Source: Bacteroidota bacterium
GTDB taxonomy: Bacteria > Bacteroidota > Bacteroidia > Chitinophagales > Saprospiraceae
Length of the DNA stretch: 43,297 nt
Reading direction: 5' to 3'
Assembly (NCBI GenBank): GCA_029567325.1
Contig: JAKQLF010000032.1
Coordinates: forward strand, 1-43,297
Part shown: positions 1 to 8,248 of the stretch, one piece after another
Position numbering within the stretch: position 1 is the stretch's first letter
Layout: every line of letters starts with the position of its first letter
Notes under the pieces: model-generated
The model's database searches: none
Seen by the model: the letters and a program-made list of their open reading frames with translations, nothing else
Told to the model about the DNA's origin: nothing
Position numbers and translations under genes: made by a program

Positions 1-117
1 CCTTTTTTCTAGTCTTGCATCACCGTACAGACTAGTGCAGTTTTTTCCTTCCATCATTTTTTATTACAAATATATAAATTATTCATAATATATATTTAGA
101 TGTGTCCTAACCTCAGG

Positions 118-152
118 CCATGAGCTGCGAGCTACGAGCCACGAGCTGCGAG
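118..152. repeat. Degenerate GAGCTGCGAG/GAGCCACGAG simple repeat
   Basis: Short imperfect units of the form GAGCTRCGAG follow one another here (GAGCTGCGAG, GAGCTACGAG, GAGCCACGAG, GAGCTGCGAG). The reverse complement (CTCGTGGCTCG and similar) reappears at 39235-39290 at the other end of the window, so this is a dispersed simple-repeat family. No gene is visible in 1-117, which is AT-rich. Confidence 0.6.
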
Positions 153-207
153 AATGCTGAAATCAATTTCTTGCCCATCAGCACTCCCGCATGCCCCTGC
201 ATGCGAC

Positions 208-448
208 ACGCCCCTGCTTTTGCAAGAGACCTGTCCCTGCTTCTGCAAGGAATTGAATTCTTCTTGAATTCCCATTGAAATCTCATTGAAATCATATTGA
301 ATTCCCACGTGTCCCTGCTTCTGCAAGGGATTGAAATCCCGCTTGTCCCTGCTTCTGCAAGGGATTGAACTCATATTGAACTCCCACGTGTCCCTGCTTC
401 TGCAAGGGATTGAAATCCCACGTGTCCCTGCTTCTGCAAGGGATTGAA
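208..448. repeat. Minisatellite-like array of a 26-bp CRISPR-like core
   Basis: A near-identical 26-bp core beginning TGTCCCTGCTTCTGCAAGGG and ending ATTGAA starts at about 232, 310, 344, 389 and 423, with a more degenerate copy near 208-229. The core holds an imperfect hairpin (TCCCT...AGGGA). Start-to-start distances are 78, 34, 45 and 34 bp, so the interunit sequence is only 8-19 bp in the regular part and is itself similar from unit to unit (ATCCCACG-like or a TATTGAACTCCCACG-like extension). The array stops 3 bp before the end of the epoxide hydrolase gene. It resembles a CRISPR repeat (GGGATTGAAA end) in sequence only. No cas genes are nearby. Confidence 0.7.
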
Positions 449-451
449 CTC

Positions 452-1669
452 CTATTGAACTGATTGCATGAAAAACGTACGCAATTCATTTGCCCAAGTC
501 TCGGGAACTTCCAGGGCAGCAAAATGACCTCCTTTTGAGAATGCTGTATATCTTTTTACATTTACCATCCTATTAGCCCAATCAAGTGGTAGTGGAGCAT
601 CACTTGGAAAAGAGGCGACTCCTGTTGGTACTTGCACCTTCACGATAGGCTTTGGACCATATTCACCATATGCAGCATGAGCATTTTCTGCATAAACCCT
701 TATGGAGGAATTCATTGTCTCAGTTACCCAATAGATCATGATATTGGTGAGTAATTCGTCTTTGGTAAAGCAATTTTCGATATTTCCTTTATTGTCAGAC
801 CATGCGTAAAACTTTTCTAAAATCCAGGATGCCAATCCTACGGGAGAATCATTGAGGGCATAACCCAAGGTCTGTGGCTTGGTAGAATGCAGAGAAGCAT
901 AAGCACCTTCAGCGTACCACCAATTCTGGATGAATTGAGTAAATTCTAGTTCAGATGAAGTCATCGTACTTGGATCTTCCACGCCTGTTGGATACCCCAC
1001 ATCGGTCAGATGAATGGCCTTTAATGATTGAGGAAAAGCAATGGCCAACTCTTTGGTGATGCCTGAACCAATATCACCACCTGCTGCGAAATAACTCTTA
1101 TAACCAAGGACTTCAGTCATCAACTTCTGCCACAAAACCGCGACTTTTTGATCGTCAAGTGCAACTTTACCAGAAAAACCAAAACCAGGTATGGAAGGAA
1201 TGATGACATCAAATGTCTCGTTTTCATTGCCTTTTTGTTTGTCAACTTTGGTGAGCAATGGAATTACTTTAAGGTATCTTACGAAAGAATCTGGCCAACC
1301 ATGAGTCAATAGCAATGGTTTAGGGTTCACACCTTTGCCTTTTTGATAAATAAAGTGGATCTCTACCCCATCGATGGTTGTTTTATAATGAGGAAACTCA
1401 TTCAATTTTGCCTCTTGTTTTCTCCAATCAAACTCAGTCTGCCAATAAGAGACCAATGATTTCAAATAAGTAGGATTCGTGCCATAAGTCCAATCATTTT
1501 TAGCTGCGGCGTCCGTCCATCTTGTTGTCTGAAGCCTGTATTGAAGATCAGTTAAGACCTTTTCGGGAATTTCGATTTTAAATGTTTTCATTTCGTACTT
1601 GTTTAAATCTTGTGCTTTTGAATAAATAAATTGTACCATACATAACCATAAGAAAATTGTCTTTTTCAT
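452..1669 (-). CDS. Secreted epoxide hydrolase (EHN domain, alpha/beta hydrolase)
   Basis: The 405-residue product looks like a microsomal-type epoxide hydrolase, which hydrolyses epoxides to diols by way of an ester on an aspartate. Residues 1-19 form a signal peptide (MKKTIFLWLCMVQ...), so it is probably periplasmic. Next comes the EHN domain, recognisable by the FKIEIPEKVLTDLQYRL stretch, then an alpha/beta-hydrolase domain with the oxyanion-side motif HGWPDS, the nucleophile motif GGDIGS (Asp in place of Ser) and the C-terminal catalytic His in GGHFAALE. The start is an ATG. An AraC-type regulator lies 114 bp upstream on the same strand and may control it. The 3' end abuts the repeat array. 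Substrate unknown; a dehalogenase-like specificity is not excluded. Confidence 0.88.
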   Translation of the reverse strand: MKKTIFLWLCMVQFIYSKAQDLNKYEMKTFKIEIPEKVLTDLQYRLQTTRWTDAAAKNDWTYGTNPTYLKSLVSYWQTEFDWRKQEAKLNEFPHYKTTIDGVEIHFIYQKGKGVNPKPLLLTHGWPDSFVRYLKVIPLLTKVDKQKGNENETFDVIIPSIPGFGFSGKVALDDQKVAVLWQKLMTEVLGYKSYFAAGGDIGSGITKELAIAFPQSLKAIHLTDVGYPTGVEDPSTMTSSELEFTQFIQNWWYAEGAYASLHSTKPQTLGYALNDSPVGLASWILEKFYAWSDNKGNIENCFTKDELLTNIMIYWVTETMNSSIRVYAENAHAAYGEYGPKPIVKVQVPTGVASFPSDAPLPLDWANRMVNVKRYTAFSKGGHFAALEVPETWANELRTFFMQSVQ

Positions 1670-1689
1670 TTTTGAGTGATTTGTTGATA

Positions 1690-1697
1690 CAAAGATA
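1690..1697 (-). promoter_or_regulatory. Candidate Bacteroidota -7 element (TATCTTTG)
   Basis: On the coding strand this reads TATCTTTG, a full match to the TAnnTTTG -7 consensus of Bacteroidota housekeeping promoters, about 20 nt upstream of the epoxide hydrolase ATG. No clear -33 TTTG at the expected distance was found, so this is tentative. Confidence 0.35.
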
Positions 1698-1783
1698 GAA
1701 CCCGACCAAAGGCGAATCAGAACACTAAATGCGGTAAAAAGAGGACTTTTTTCTGTTTTGGTTATCAGGCGGATTTACCTTAT

Positions 1784-2632
1784 TTAGACAGCATTGCGAT
1801 AGGCCAAAGGTGTGATGCCTTCACTTTTTTTAAACATGCGCACGAAATAGGATGGTTCTTCAAAACCCAGCCAGAACGATATTTCCTGAATGGTCATTGT
1901 GGTTTGCTTGAGACAACTTTTGGCTTCCCAAAGGATGTGATCATTGATGAGTTCTTTTGCAGACTTGCCCATACTCTCCACTAAAATTTCGCTGAGGTAT
2001 TTGGGTGTGATGTTGAGTTTAGACGCATAAAAATTTACCGATTTATGCTCTATGAAGTATTTGGCCAGGAGTTCATTGAATTTCCAAGTCACCTGTTCAC
2101 TCACAGATAAATCCTGACGATGCAACGATTTTGTATGTAATTCATACAAATATTTGAGCATACCATAAATCATAGCTGATACCACATCTGGATGGTTTAT
2201 AAAAGCTTTGATTCCAGAGAATAACAACAGTAATTTCTCTACCTCACCAGACTCAATCTGAACCACGTGGTTGCCTCCAGGTAAAAAGAATGGAAGTTTT
2301 TTAAGAAAAGAAAAATTGAATTCCTTTAGTATATTTTCATTAAATAATAAGGTCTCATTTTTGGTATTGAAGTCATTTTGCCATTGAGAAACGATGCCTG
2401 GGCCAATGGTTATGAGACTGCCCTGTCCAATAAAATAATCTTTACTACCAATTTTACAAGTGCTTGTTTCTGCTCCGTAATTAATACCAATTCCATAAAA
2501 GGTCGCCCGAAAAGGAAAATCAATTTGGTAAGCTTCATAAGTTTCAGCATTCAACAAAAGGTAGTCGCTGGTGAAATTACGCACCGCTTTATCTTGCAAA
2601 AACTTATAATAGTTGAATGTTTTATTTTGCAT
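1784..2632 (-). CDS. AraC family transcriptional regulator
   Basis: The 282-residue product has a C-terminal AraC/XylS DNA-binding domain with two helix-turn-helix units, NFYASKLNITPKYLSEILVE and TIQEISFWLGFEEPSYFVRM, the second followed by the family signature FKKSEGITPLAYR. The N-terminal ~170 residues resemble the cupin-like sensory domain of these regulators (RATFYGIGINYG; IGQGSLITIGPG). It acts in the cytoplasm as an activator or repressor with an unknown ligand. It sits upstream of the epoxide hydrolase on the same strand, which suggests that gene as a target. The ATG start fits the family length. Confidence 0.88.
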   Translation of the reverse strand: MQNKTFNYYKFLQDKAVRNFTSDYLLLNAETYEAYQIDFPFRATFYGIGINYGAETSTCKIGSKDYFIGQGSLITIGPGIVSQWQNDFNTKNETLLFNENILKEFNFSFLKKLPFFLPGGNHVVQIESGEVEKLLLLFSGIKAFINHPDVVSAMIYGMLKYLYELHTKSLHRQDLSVSEQVTWKFNELLAKYFIEHKSVNFYASKLNITPKYLSEILVESMGKSAKELINDHILWEAKSCLKQTTMTIQEISFWLGFEEPSYFVRMFKKSEGITPLAYRNAV

Positions 2633-2730
2633 CTCTATTCTTGTAGGCTGAAATCCAAAGGTCCAAAAATTAATTCAATTTAATACATTTTGCTTCCTTG
2701 CCGTTTTTCAAATTTAGACGTTTCATATAA

Positions 2731-2773
2731 ACAAAAACAAATCCCCAATTAAGTCAATACCAATTGGGGATTT
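2731..2773 (-). terminator. Intrinsic terminator after the DoxX/YCII genes
   Basis: A perfect 12-bp inverted repeat (AAATCCCCAATT at 2739-2750, AATTGGGGATTT at 2762-2773) is followed, reading the minus strand, by GTTTTTGTTT. It lies just downstream of the DoxX-like gene and would end the minus-strand unit above it. Confidence 0.75.
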
Positions 2774-2800
2774 AATTCATTACAAAGAAAGTCAGCACCA

Positions 2801-3220
2801 TCAACCAATTACCCTTTTGTCTTTTGCCACAAACTTTGCAAAACCAAGTAAGGCTCCTGTCACCATCAAATTCCTCATAAAATTGACAGTTTCTAATTCC
2901 TGCTCTCGAGCTAAATCCGCTGTCATCATGGCTTCAGTCCCTATTTCATATCCCATAGATCTGGGTAGATGCACCATAAATGTCATCAAAATCACATACA
3001 ATGCCATCATTGCATAAGCCAACTTATCATACTTACCAATCACTGCAGAAATGATGAATGCGAGTATACAAACCAATGTGAAGTAGTTCCAAAAATATGG
3101 AAACGGCAGATAATCAGGCACAAATGCTGCTCCAACTTCCGGTTTACCCAAATGTAATCCCACGTATAATAGAAATGATAGCGGGAATAAATACCGACCA
3201 ATGTTTAATATTTTATCCAT
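2801..3220 (-). CDS. DoxX-like small membrane protein
   Basis: The 139-residue protein has about four hydrophobic helices: LFPLSFLLYVGLHL near the N-terminus, FTLVCILAFIISAVIG, LAYAMMALYVILMTFMVHL, and LMVTGALLGFAKFVA at the C-terminus. Size, topology and the charged segment before the last helix fit the broad DoxX/DoxD-like group of integral membrane proteins, whose function is poorly defined. It starts 3 bp after the end of the YCII gene, so the two are probably co-transcribed and end at the hairpin at 2731-2773. The family assignment rests on topology rather than a unique motif. Confidence 0.7.
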   Translation of the reverse strand: MDKILNIGRYLFPLSFLLYVGLHLGKPEVGAAFVPDYLPFPYFWNYFTLVCILAFIISAVIGKYDKLAYAMMALYVILMTFMVHLPRSMGYEIGTEAMMTADLAREQELETVNFMRNLMVTGALLGFAKFVAKDKRVIG

Positions 3221-3223
3221 GGT

Positions 3224-3586
3224 TTACATTTCATTGGTTGGAAATGGAACAAGTGGTCTGATTTCTACCGAACTGTTTGGGTACTTCAAAATCGGACAAG
3301 TTTTACTCCATTCTTGCACTTCTTCGATGTTATCTGATTTACAAAGGAGGAAACCTGAAACCAAAACGCTATTGCTTTCTTTGTAAGGTTGACCTTCATC
3401 TACACCATCATTAGTTACAATGGAAGCGTCATATCGCATAGGCGCAGTACTTACCAATTTACCCTGCATGGCAATGTTACCAATCCATGATTGCCATTTA
3501 GGCATATCCTCGGCCATGTCTTGTGAGGTAGCCAAATAACCGTTTTCTGCGCTTGCATTACGGAATAATAAAAGATACTCTGTCAT
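3224..3586 (-). CDS. YCII-related domain protein
   Basis: The start chosen is the ATG at 3586 (MTEYLLLFRN), giving 120 residues. An upstream in-frame start would add a 16-residue tail without family character. The sequence resembles YCII/DGPF-domain proteins, small cytoplasmic dimeric alpha-beta barrels: an N-terminal strand EYLLLFRN, a helix around MAEDMPKWQSWIGNI, and a later strand VLVSGFLLCKSDNIEEVQEW followed by CPIL and VEIRPL. In Bacteroidota, YCII proteins often accompany DoxX-like or sigma-factor genes. Here the DoxX-like gene follows after 3 bp, so an operon is likely. The biochemical role is not known; some relatives are dehydrochlorinase- or lactone-isomerase-like. Confidence 0.82.
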   Translation of the reverse strand: MTEYLLLFRNASAENGYLATSQDMAEDMPKWQSWIGNIAMQGKLVSTAPMRYDASIVTNDGVDEGQPYKESNSVLVSGFLLCKSDNIEEVQEWSKTCPILKYPNSSVEIRPLVPFPTNEM

Positions 3587-3657
3587 TGTCTTAAATTTTA
3601 ATTGTGAATGATGGAACAAAGTTCTCACGCACAATTTTTCCAGACGATGACAAAAGT

Positions 3658-4227
3658 CTACAATTTGGCTTTCAGCCGACTAAATACGTCTTTGTTAATG
3701 CCGAGGTAAGAAGCAATGAGTTTGCTGGACACTCTGGTGAGTAAACTAGGACGATTTTCCATCAACCATTTCAATCGTTCTAAAGCAGATAAGGAGACAA
3801 AAGTGTTGATTCGATACACGGAATTGGCATAAGAAGCTTCCAGAATTTGCTTATAAACTTTATCAAATTGGGGTACCGTTTCCATCATTTCCTGAAAACT
3901 CTTTCTATCAATGGCTAAAAGTTGAGATGACTCTACCGTCCTGATGTTTTCTGTAGCCGGTTTTCCACTTCCAAAGCTGATCAATTCACTGCACCAGTGG
4001 TCTTCAATGACAATATCTCGGGTGGTTTCATTCATTTCATGGTCATAAACATAAACCTGCAAACATCCTTTTGCAATGAAATACACGTATTTACAAACCT
4101 CTCCTTCTGATAAAAGCTGTTCCTTTCTTTTTGTTTCTATTTGTTTGAATTTTGAAAGGACGAGATCCAAATGTTCTAGATCATTTCCAAGGCGTTTGAT
4201 GATGTGTTGTTTCAATACTTCTATCAT
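3658..4227 (-). CDS. Crp/Fnr-type transcriptional regulator
   Basis: From the ATG at 4227 the product is about 189 residues, typical of the short Bacteroidota Crp/Fnr branch. An earlier in-frame start at 4338 would overlap the upstream gene and add an unrelated tail. The N-terminal cyclic-nucleotide-binding-like beta roll is seen in KEQLLSEGEVCKYVYFIAKG and CLQVYVYD. The C-terminal helix-turn-helix is SSKLIASYLGINKDVFSRLK. The arginine and glutamate of a true cAMP pocket are not evident, so the ligand is unknown. It probably controls neighbouring genes such as the YCII/DoxX pair downstream; that is inference from position. Confidence 0.85.
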   Translation of the reverse strand: MIEVLKQHIIKRLGNDLEHLDLVLSKFKQIETKRKEQLLSEGEVCKYVYFIAKGCLQVYVYDHEMNETTRDIVIEDHWCSELISFGSGKPATENIRTVESSQLLAIDRKSFQEMMETVPQFDKVYKQILEASYANSVYRINTFVSLSALERLKWLMENRPSLLTRVSSKLIASYLGINKDVFSRLKAKL

Positions 4228-4306
4228 TTGGTCATTATGTTTGGTGATGACATTGTACCAATGAGAAATAAATTTTCCCTTTATTTTGTTTTGAATGGCT
4301 TCTAAT

Positions 4307-4738
4307 TTATGGACAAATAATGTTGGCATGTCTGGCAACCAATTTCCACATGCCTTCTTTTTTCATCCAAATATTGGTATATCTCCGTTTCACAACCGGT
4401 TGTGAAGGATCTGTTGGAACCACTGTTTCATTACCCATCGAAAACACTGTGTGGTCTTGGATGATGATTGCCTCTGTGTTCCGAATGAGGGAAGATCTTG
4501 AACGAGTGAGGACAGGCCTATCCAAAGTGGTATTTCCTGCAAAATTTATCTTATTGTCGGGTGCATTTACTACGTAATCCTTGTCCCAGAGTTTCAAAAG
4601 TGTGATGGAATCTTTTTCCAAAATGGCTTTTACTTCCATTTGTTCTAGTCTGCGAATTTCTGCTTCTGTCTCTTGGTTTTGACCAAAGACGAAACTGGTA
4701 CTGGCAAACAATATTAAAATAAGAAATGATCTTTTCAT
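4307..4738 (-). CDS. Secreted SnoaL-like / DUF4440 (NTF2-fold) protein
   Basis: The ATG at 4738 gives a 143-residue protein with a signal peptide (MKRSFLILILFASTSFVFGQ); the longer in-frame start adds 37 residues before an obvious signal sequence and is rejected. The mature part fits the NTF2-like fold of DUF4440/SnoaL-like proteins: an N-terminal helix (EAEIRRLEQMEVKAILEKD), the LLKLWDKDYVVNAP strand region, and the C-terminal strands RRYTNIWMKKEGMWKLVARH typical of DUF4440. These domains bind small ligands or act as small hydrolases or isomerases; no active site can be assigned. It lies 79 bp upstream of the Crp-like regulator on the same strand. Confidence 0.8.
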   Translation of the reverse strand: MKRSFLILILFASTSFVFGQNQETEAEIRRLEQMEVKAILEKDSITLLKLWDKDYVVNAPDNKINFAGNTTLDRPVLTRSRSSLIRNTEAIIIQDHTVFSMGNETVVPTDPSQPVVKRRYTNIWMKKEGMWKLVARHANIICP

Positions 4739-4964
4739 TGTAGATTTGGTTTTGGGGTTAATTTTTTTTGTTAGAAAATTCCTCTTTAAAACAGTAAAAA
4801 ATTGCCAAGTGTAGATATACGTAAAAATAGAATTTCCAAAAAGGAGCATTCAAATATTCACTTTTATTTTAGTTAGCCCAGCACTAAAATTATTTGTAAG
4901 TTTAATACAATAAAACATCAACTACCTATTTTCTACGCAATCTTTTTAAACCTTTTTTAAAATA

Positions 4965-5753
4965 TTATTTTATAACAGCACTTTTTTCCTGAACGGTATG
5001 AGCTGAAAAAACCCCTAAAGCATCATTTGAAATATTATTGGGTGGATTGCTAGGAGTTGTACCACCACCTGGACCAGTATCGGTATTTTGAACAAGTGTT
5101 GCATAATACAGTCCTACATTTGCGTCTATTTTTTGCATTTGAATCGTGACTTGGTCACCAATAATTGGACTTAGGTCCATAATGTTTTGTAAGTGTTGAC
5201 TATTTACAGAACCATTATCTATATTGTCATTAAGAACAAAATGAGACTTCATTTGCTTTCCATTAATTGAGAGTATAAATCTATAGTGGTCCCCAATAGA
5301 AGCTAGATCAGTGTATACAGGTATAAAATCATAATCAATTTCACCCCCAAAGGTACTAGTAACTATTTTAAGAGAATCGAGCACTACTAATTCTGGCATT
5401 TTACTTTGTGCCGTATAAATTTTACTTTCTGCTTTTACTGTAAGTGAATAGGTACGTCCAGAAACGCCTTGCAATTTTTTAGTCTGGTATACCCCATTTC
5501 CGATAAATTCTAGCATTTCACTATAGCCTTGATCATCACTTATAGTAACTTCAGCATTGTCAATTGTTGGAGGATTGTTTTGCTCACTTATCGGTGTTGA
5601 TTTTGTGATTTTCACAAAATATGGCCCAGATTGGTCTGTTATATTTCCTTCAATTACGATTTGGGAAGTGTTTTCATTTAAATCCAATTCTATTATTTGC
5701 TCACAACTTGTAAACAAAATCATGCAGATAAATATATATTTGATAGCTTTCAT
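4965..5753 (-). CDS. DUF4249 lipoprotein paired with TonB receptor
   Basis: The 262-residue protein begins with a lipoprotein signal peptide ending at a lipobox (ILFTSC), followed by the typical DUF4249 start (EQIIELDLNENTSQIVIEGNI). DUF4249 proteins occur almost only in Bacteroidota and are usually encoded directly after a TonB-dependent receptor, as here: the receptor ends 21 bp upstream. The final NDALGVFSAHTV stretch is also typical of the family. It is probably an outer-membrane lipoprotein acting with the receptor, by analogy with SusD-like partners, but its ligand and mechanism are unknown. No separate promoter is visible, so co-transcription with the receptor is likely. Confidence 0.85.
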   Translation of the reverse strand: MKAIKYIFICMILFTSCEQIIELDLNENTSQIVIEGNITDQSGPYFVKITKSTPISEQNNPPTIDNAEVTISDDQGYSEMLEFIGNGVYQTKKLQGVSGRTYSLTVKAESKIYTAQSKMPELVVLDSLKIVTSTFGGEIDYDFIPVYTDLASIGDHYRFILSINGKQMKSHFVLNDNIDNGSVNSQHLQNIMDLSPIIGDQVTIQMQKIDANVGLYYATLVQNTDTGPGGGTTPSNPPNNISNDALGVFSAHTVQEKSAVIK

Positions 5754-5774
5754 TTCTGTACAAAGTTTAAGTGA

Positions 5775-8069
5775 TTAAAATTTAAAATTATAAGTTACGC
5801 TAGGTATCCATCGAAATAAGGACGACTTAACAGCTTCTATTTTGCCAGGATTAGTAGTTGTATTTTCTCTGAAATCAATACTAAAAGGGTTCCTTTGACC
5901 ATATGCATTATACAAGCCGAAATTCCAAGAACTCTGATATCTGCTTTTACTTGGCTTTTCAAAAGTGGCACTTATGTCTAAACGATGTGTTGCAGGCATC
6001 CTATTTGAATTTCTTGCACCATATTGAATAATTGGAATGCCACTTATTTCATATTTGCCGGTAGGAAAGGTTACTGCATTTCCTGTATTAAAAATAAAAG
6101 TAGCTCCTAAATTCCATTTCTCTGTTAAGCTATAAATGCCCACGATCGACAAGTCATGAGTTCTGTCTTGTTTGGCATTATACCAATCAAAATTATTAAT
6201 TCCATTAATTTTCCGCTCAGTTTTCGATAAAGTATATCCTATCCAACCTGTCAATTTTCCACTTTTCTTTTTCACCAAAAACTCCATTCCAAAAGCTCTC
6301 CCAATACCAAATAACAATTCCTTCTCAATATCTGGTGCTGTGTTGATATCCACACCATCCCTAAAATCTATCTGATTTTTCATTTTCTTATAGTATCCTT
6401 CAATATTAATCTCGTATTTATTATCAAAGAAATTTTTACTCAGTCCCACACTAATCTGATCTGCTATTTCTGGTTTGATGTTATAGCTATTACCTATCCA
6501 ACTATCGGTAGGATTACCACTTGTAGAATTACTTAATAAATGTAAACTTTGTGTGTTTCGAGCATATCCTAGCTTCATGGCAGAAGATCCAGTTATTCTA
6601 TAATTTATTGACAATCTTGGCTCTAAGTTTAAGTAGGTCTTTCCTATTTCTCCTGATGCTAAAACTTTGGACTCAACTAAGCTATTCTCATTGTAAATAT
6701 TGTAAGTATCTCCACCAAGTAATGAATACATAGATAACCTTACACCATAATCAAAATTGAATTTTTCGTTTGGCTTATATGTATTATTAAAATATAAGGC
6801 ACTTTCTATTGCCTTCCTACTATTTTTAATATTTTGGACTTCTGTTCCTCGAGTTGTAGTAGGAGTCAAGTTATGATGAATGACACTAAACCCAGCTTTA
6901 ATGGTGTTTTTCGGATTGTAATAATATGAAAAATCCTGTGATAGATTGATGTCCTTAATATTCGAGTTGATATTGATATTTCCCCCAAAACCAATATTAA
7001 AATCATAATTACTATATAATAACGATGTATTTGAAAACAATTTACTGTTCAAAAGACTATTCCACCTTATGGTAGCAGTTGAATTTCCCCAGTTGGAATT
7101 AAAAGCAGTTCCAAATCCCAAAATATCTTTTCCAAAATAACTGGAAAAATAAATCTTGTTTTTACTGTTAAGTTGCACATTGGCTTTGGCATTGAGATCA
7201 TAAAAGTACAATTTACTATCTTTGAAATCTTTAGATAACTTTGCAAAAAGATCAACATACGTTCTTCGGCCCGAAACTATAAATGAAGATTTCTCATTTT
7301 GAATAGGCCCCTCAACAGTAAGCCTACTACTAATGAGTCCAATACCTCCACTTATGTTATATTGTCTGTTGTTACCTTCCTTCATTTTTACATCAAGAAC
7401 AGAAGAAAGTCTACCTCCAAACTGAGCAGGGCTATTACCTTTTATAATGGTCGCATCTTTGATAGCATCGCTATTAAATGTGCTAAAGAAACCTAATAAA
7501 TGAGATGCATTGTACACCGGAGCTTCATCTAATAAAATAAGGTTTTGGTCTGTTGCTCCCCCTCTCACTGAAAATCCATTACTTCCTTCCCCATTTGATT
7601 TTACACCTGGCATAAGTTGGATTGTTTTAACTAAATCTTTTTCTCCAAAGAGTACAGGGATTTTAGCAATCTCTTTAATATTAAGCACTTCAGTTCCCAT
7701 AGCGGATCTACTGAGATTTTCATCATTTTTTACAGCAGTGACTACAACTTCTTGAATGGTAACGCCTTCTTGTAGATTCCAATCTTTCGAAATATTTACA
7801 GATAAATTTACCCGTTCTTTTTGATCCGCAAATCCTACATAGGAAACGCTGAAAATGTACATACCCGGCGGTATACTAAGGGAATAAAAACCATACTCGT
7901 TTGTGGTTGTTCCTGTGTTTGGCAACTCTTCTACACTAACTGTTGCCCCAATTAGGGATTCACCTGTACTACCATCTTTAATCGTTCCACTTATGGTCAC
8001 GTTTTTTTGAGCATGGAGCCCAAAGCAAATAAACAATAAGCCTACCCAGGCCAATACTTTTTGTTGCAT
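5775..8069 (-). CDS. TonB-dependent outer-membrane receptor (carboxypeptidase-like N-domain)
   Basis: The ATG at 8069 gives 764 residues; the in-frame TTG two codons earlier is less likely. After a signal peptide (MQQKVLAWVGLLFICFGLHAQ) comes the carboxypeptidase-D regulatory-like domain, about residues 25-105, with GTIKDGSTGESLIGATVSV and VGFADQ. The plug domain, about 110-225, has GEKDLVKTIQLMPGVKS and GFSVRGGATDQNLILLDEAPVYN. A 22-strand-type barrel follows, ending in an aromatic residue (TYNFKF). Such receptors import bulky nutrients or siderophore-like ligands using TonB energy. It is followed by the DUF4249 lipoprotein and is divergent from an AraC-type regulator, the likely controller. 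The substrate cannot be read from the sequence. Confidence 0.92.
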   Translation of the reverse strand: MQQKVLAWVGLLFICFGLHAQKNVTISGTIKDGSTGESLIGATVSVEELPNTGTTTNEYGFYSLSIPPGMYIFSVSYVGFADQKERVNLSVNISKDWNLQEGVTIQEVVVTAVKNDENLSRSAMGTEVLNIKEIAKIPVLFGEKDLVKTIQLMPGVKSNGEGSNGFSVRGGATDQNLILLDEAPVYNASHLLGFFSTFNSDAIKDATIIKGNSPAQFGGRLSSVLDVKMKEGNNRQYNISGGIGLISSRLTVEGPIQNEKSSFIVSGRRTYVDLFAKLSKDFKDSKLYFYDLNAKANVQLNSKNKIYFSSYFGKDILGFGTAFNSNWGNSTATIRWNSLLNSKLFSNTSLLYSNYDFNIGFGGNININSNIKDINLSQDFSYYYNPKNTIKAGFSVIHHNLTPTTTRGTEVQNIKNSRKAIESALYFNNTYKPNEKFNFDYGVRLSMYSLLGGDTYNIYNENSLVESKVLASGEIGKTYLNLEPRLSINYRITGSSAMKLGYARNTQSLHLLSNSTSGNPTDSWIGNSYNIKPEIADQISVGLSKNFFDNKYEINIEGYYKKMKNQIDFRDGVDINTAPDIEKELLFGIGRAFGMEFLVKKKSGKLTGWIGYTLSKTERKINGINNFDWYNAKQDRTHDLSIVGIYSLTEKWNLGATFIFNTGNAVTFPTGKYEISGIPIIQYGARNSNRMPATHRLDISATFEKPSKSRYQSSWNFGLYNAYGQRNPFSIDFRENTTTNPGKIEAVKSSLFRWIPSVTYNFKF

Positions 8070-8179
8070 TTTCAAAATATTTTTATGAATAAAAAAATAC
8101 TATACTTTACAAATGGGAAAGCATGTATTGAAAAGGTAGACGTATATTCAAATAATGGTATGAAATTTAAAATATTATG

Positions 8180-8187
8180 CAAAGGTA
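8180..8187 (-). promoter_or_regulatory. Candidate -7 element for the TonB receptor operon
   Basis: The minus strand reads TACCTTTG, matching TAnnTTTG, in the 179-bp divergent region between the receptor (minus) and the AraC gene (plus). It would give a leader of about 100 nt. No convincing -33 partner was seen. Confidence 0.3.
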
Positions 8188-8248
8188 AGTTGTTATATTG
8201 TGTAAAAATAGCATTATTTATTTTAAAAATAGCTCAAAATCGTACAAT

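Noticed and set aside
208-448. Possible CRISPR array
   Set aside because: The repeat core ends in the CRISPR-like GGGATTGAA, but gaps are 8-19 bp, are similar to each other, and no cas gene is in the window.
132-522. Open frames with repeating SIPCRSRD / NPLQKQG peptides
   Set aside because: These are translations of the 26-bp repeat array in two frames, not genes.
4228-4338. N-terminal extension of the Crp-like regulator
   Set aside because: The extra 37 residues overlap the end of the DUF4440 gene and have no family character; the ATG at 4227 gives the usual length.
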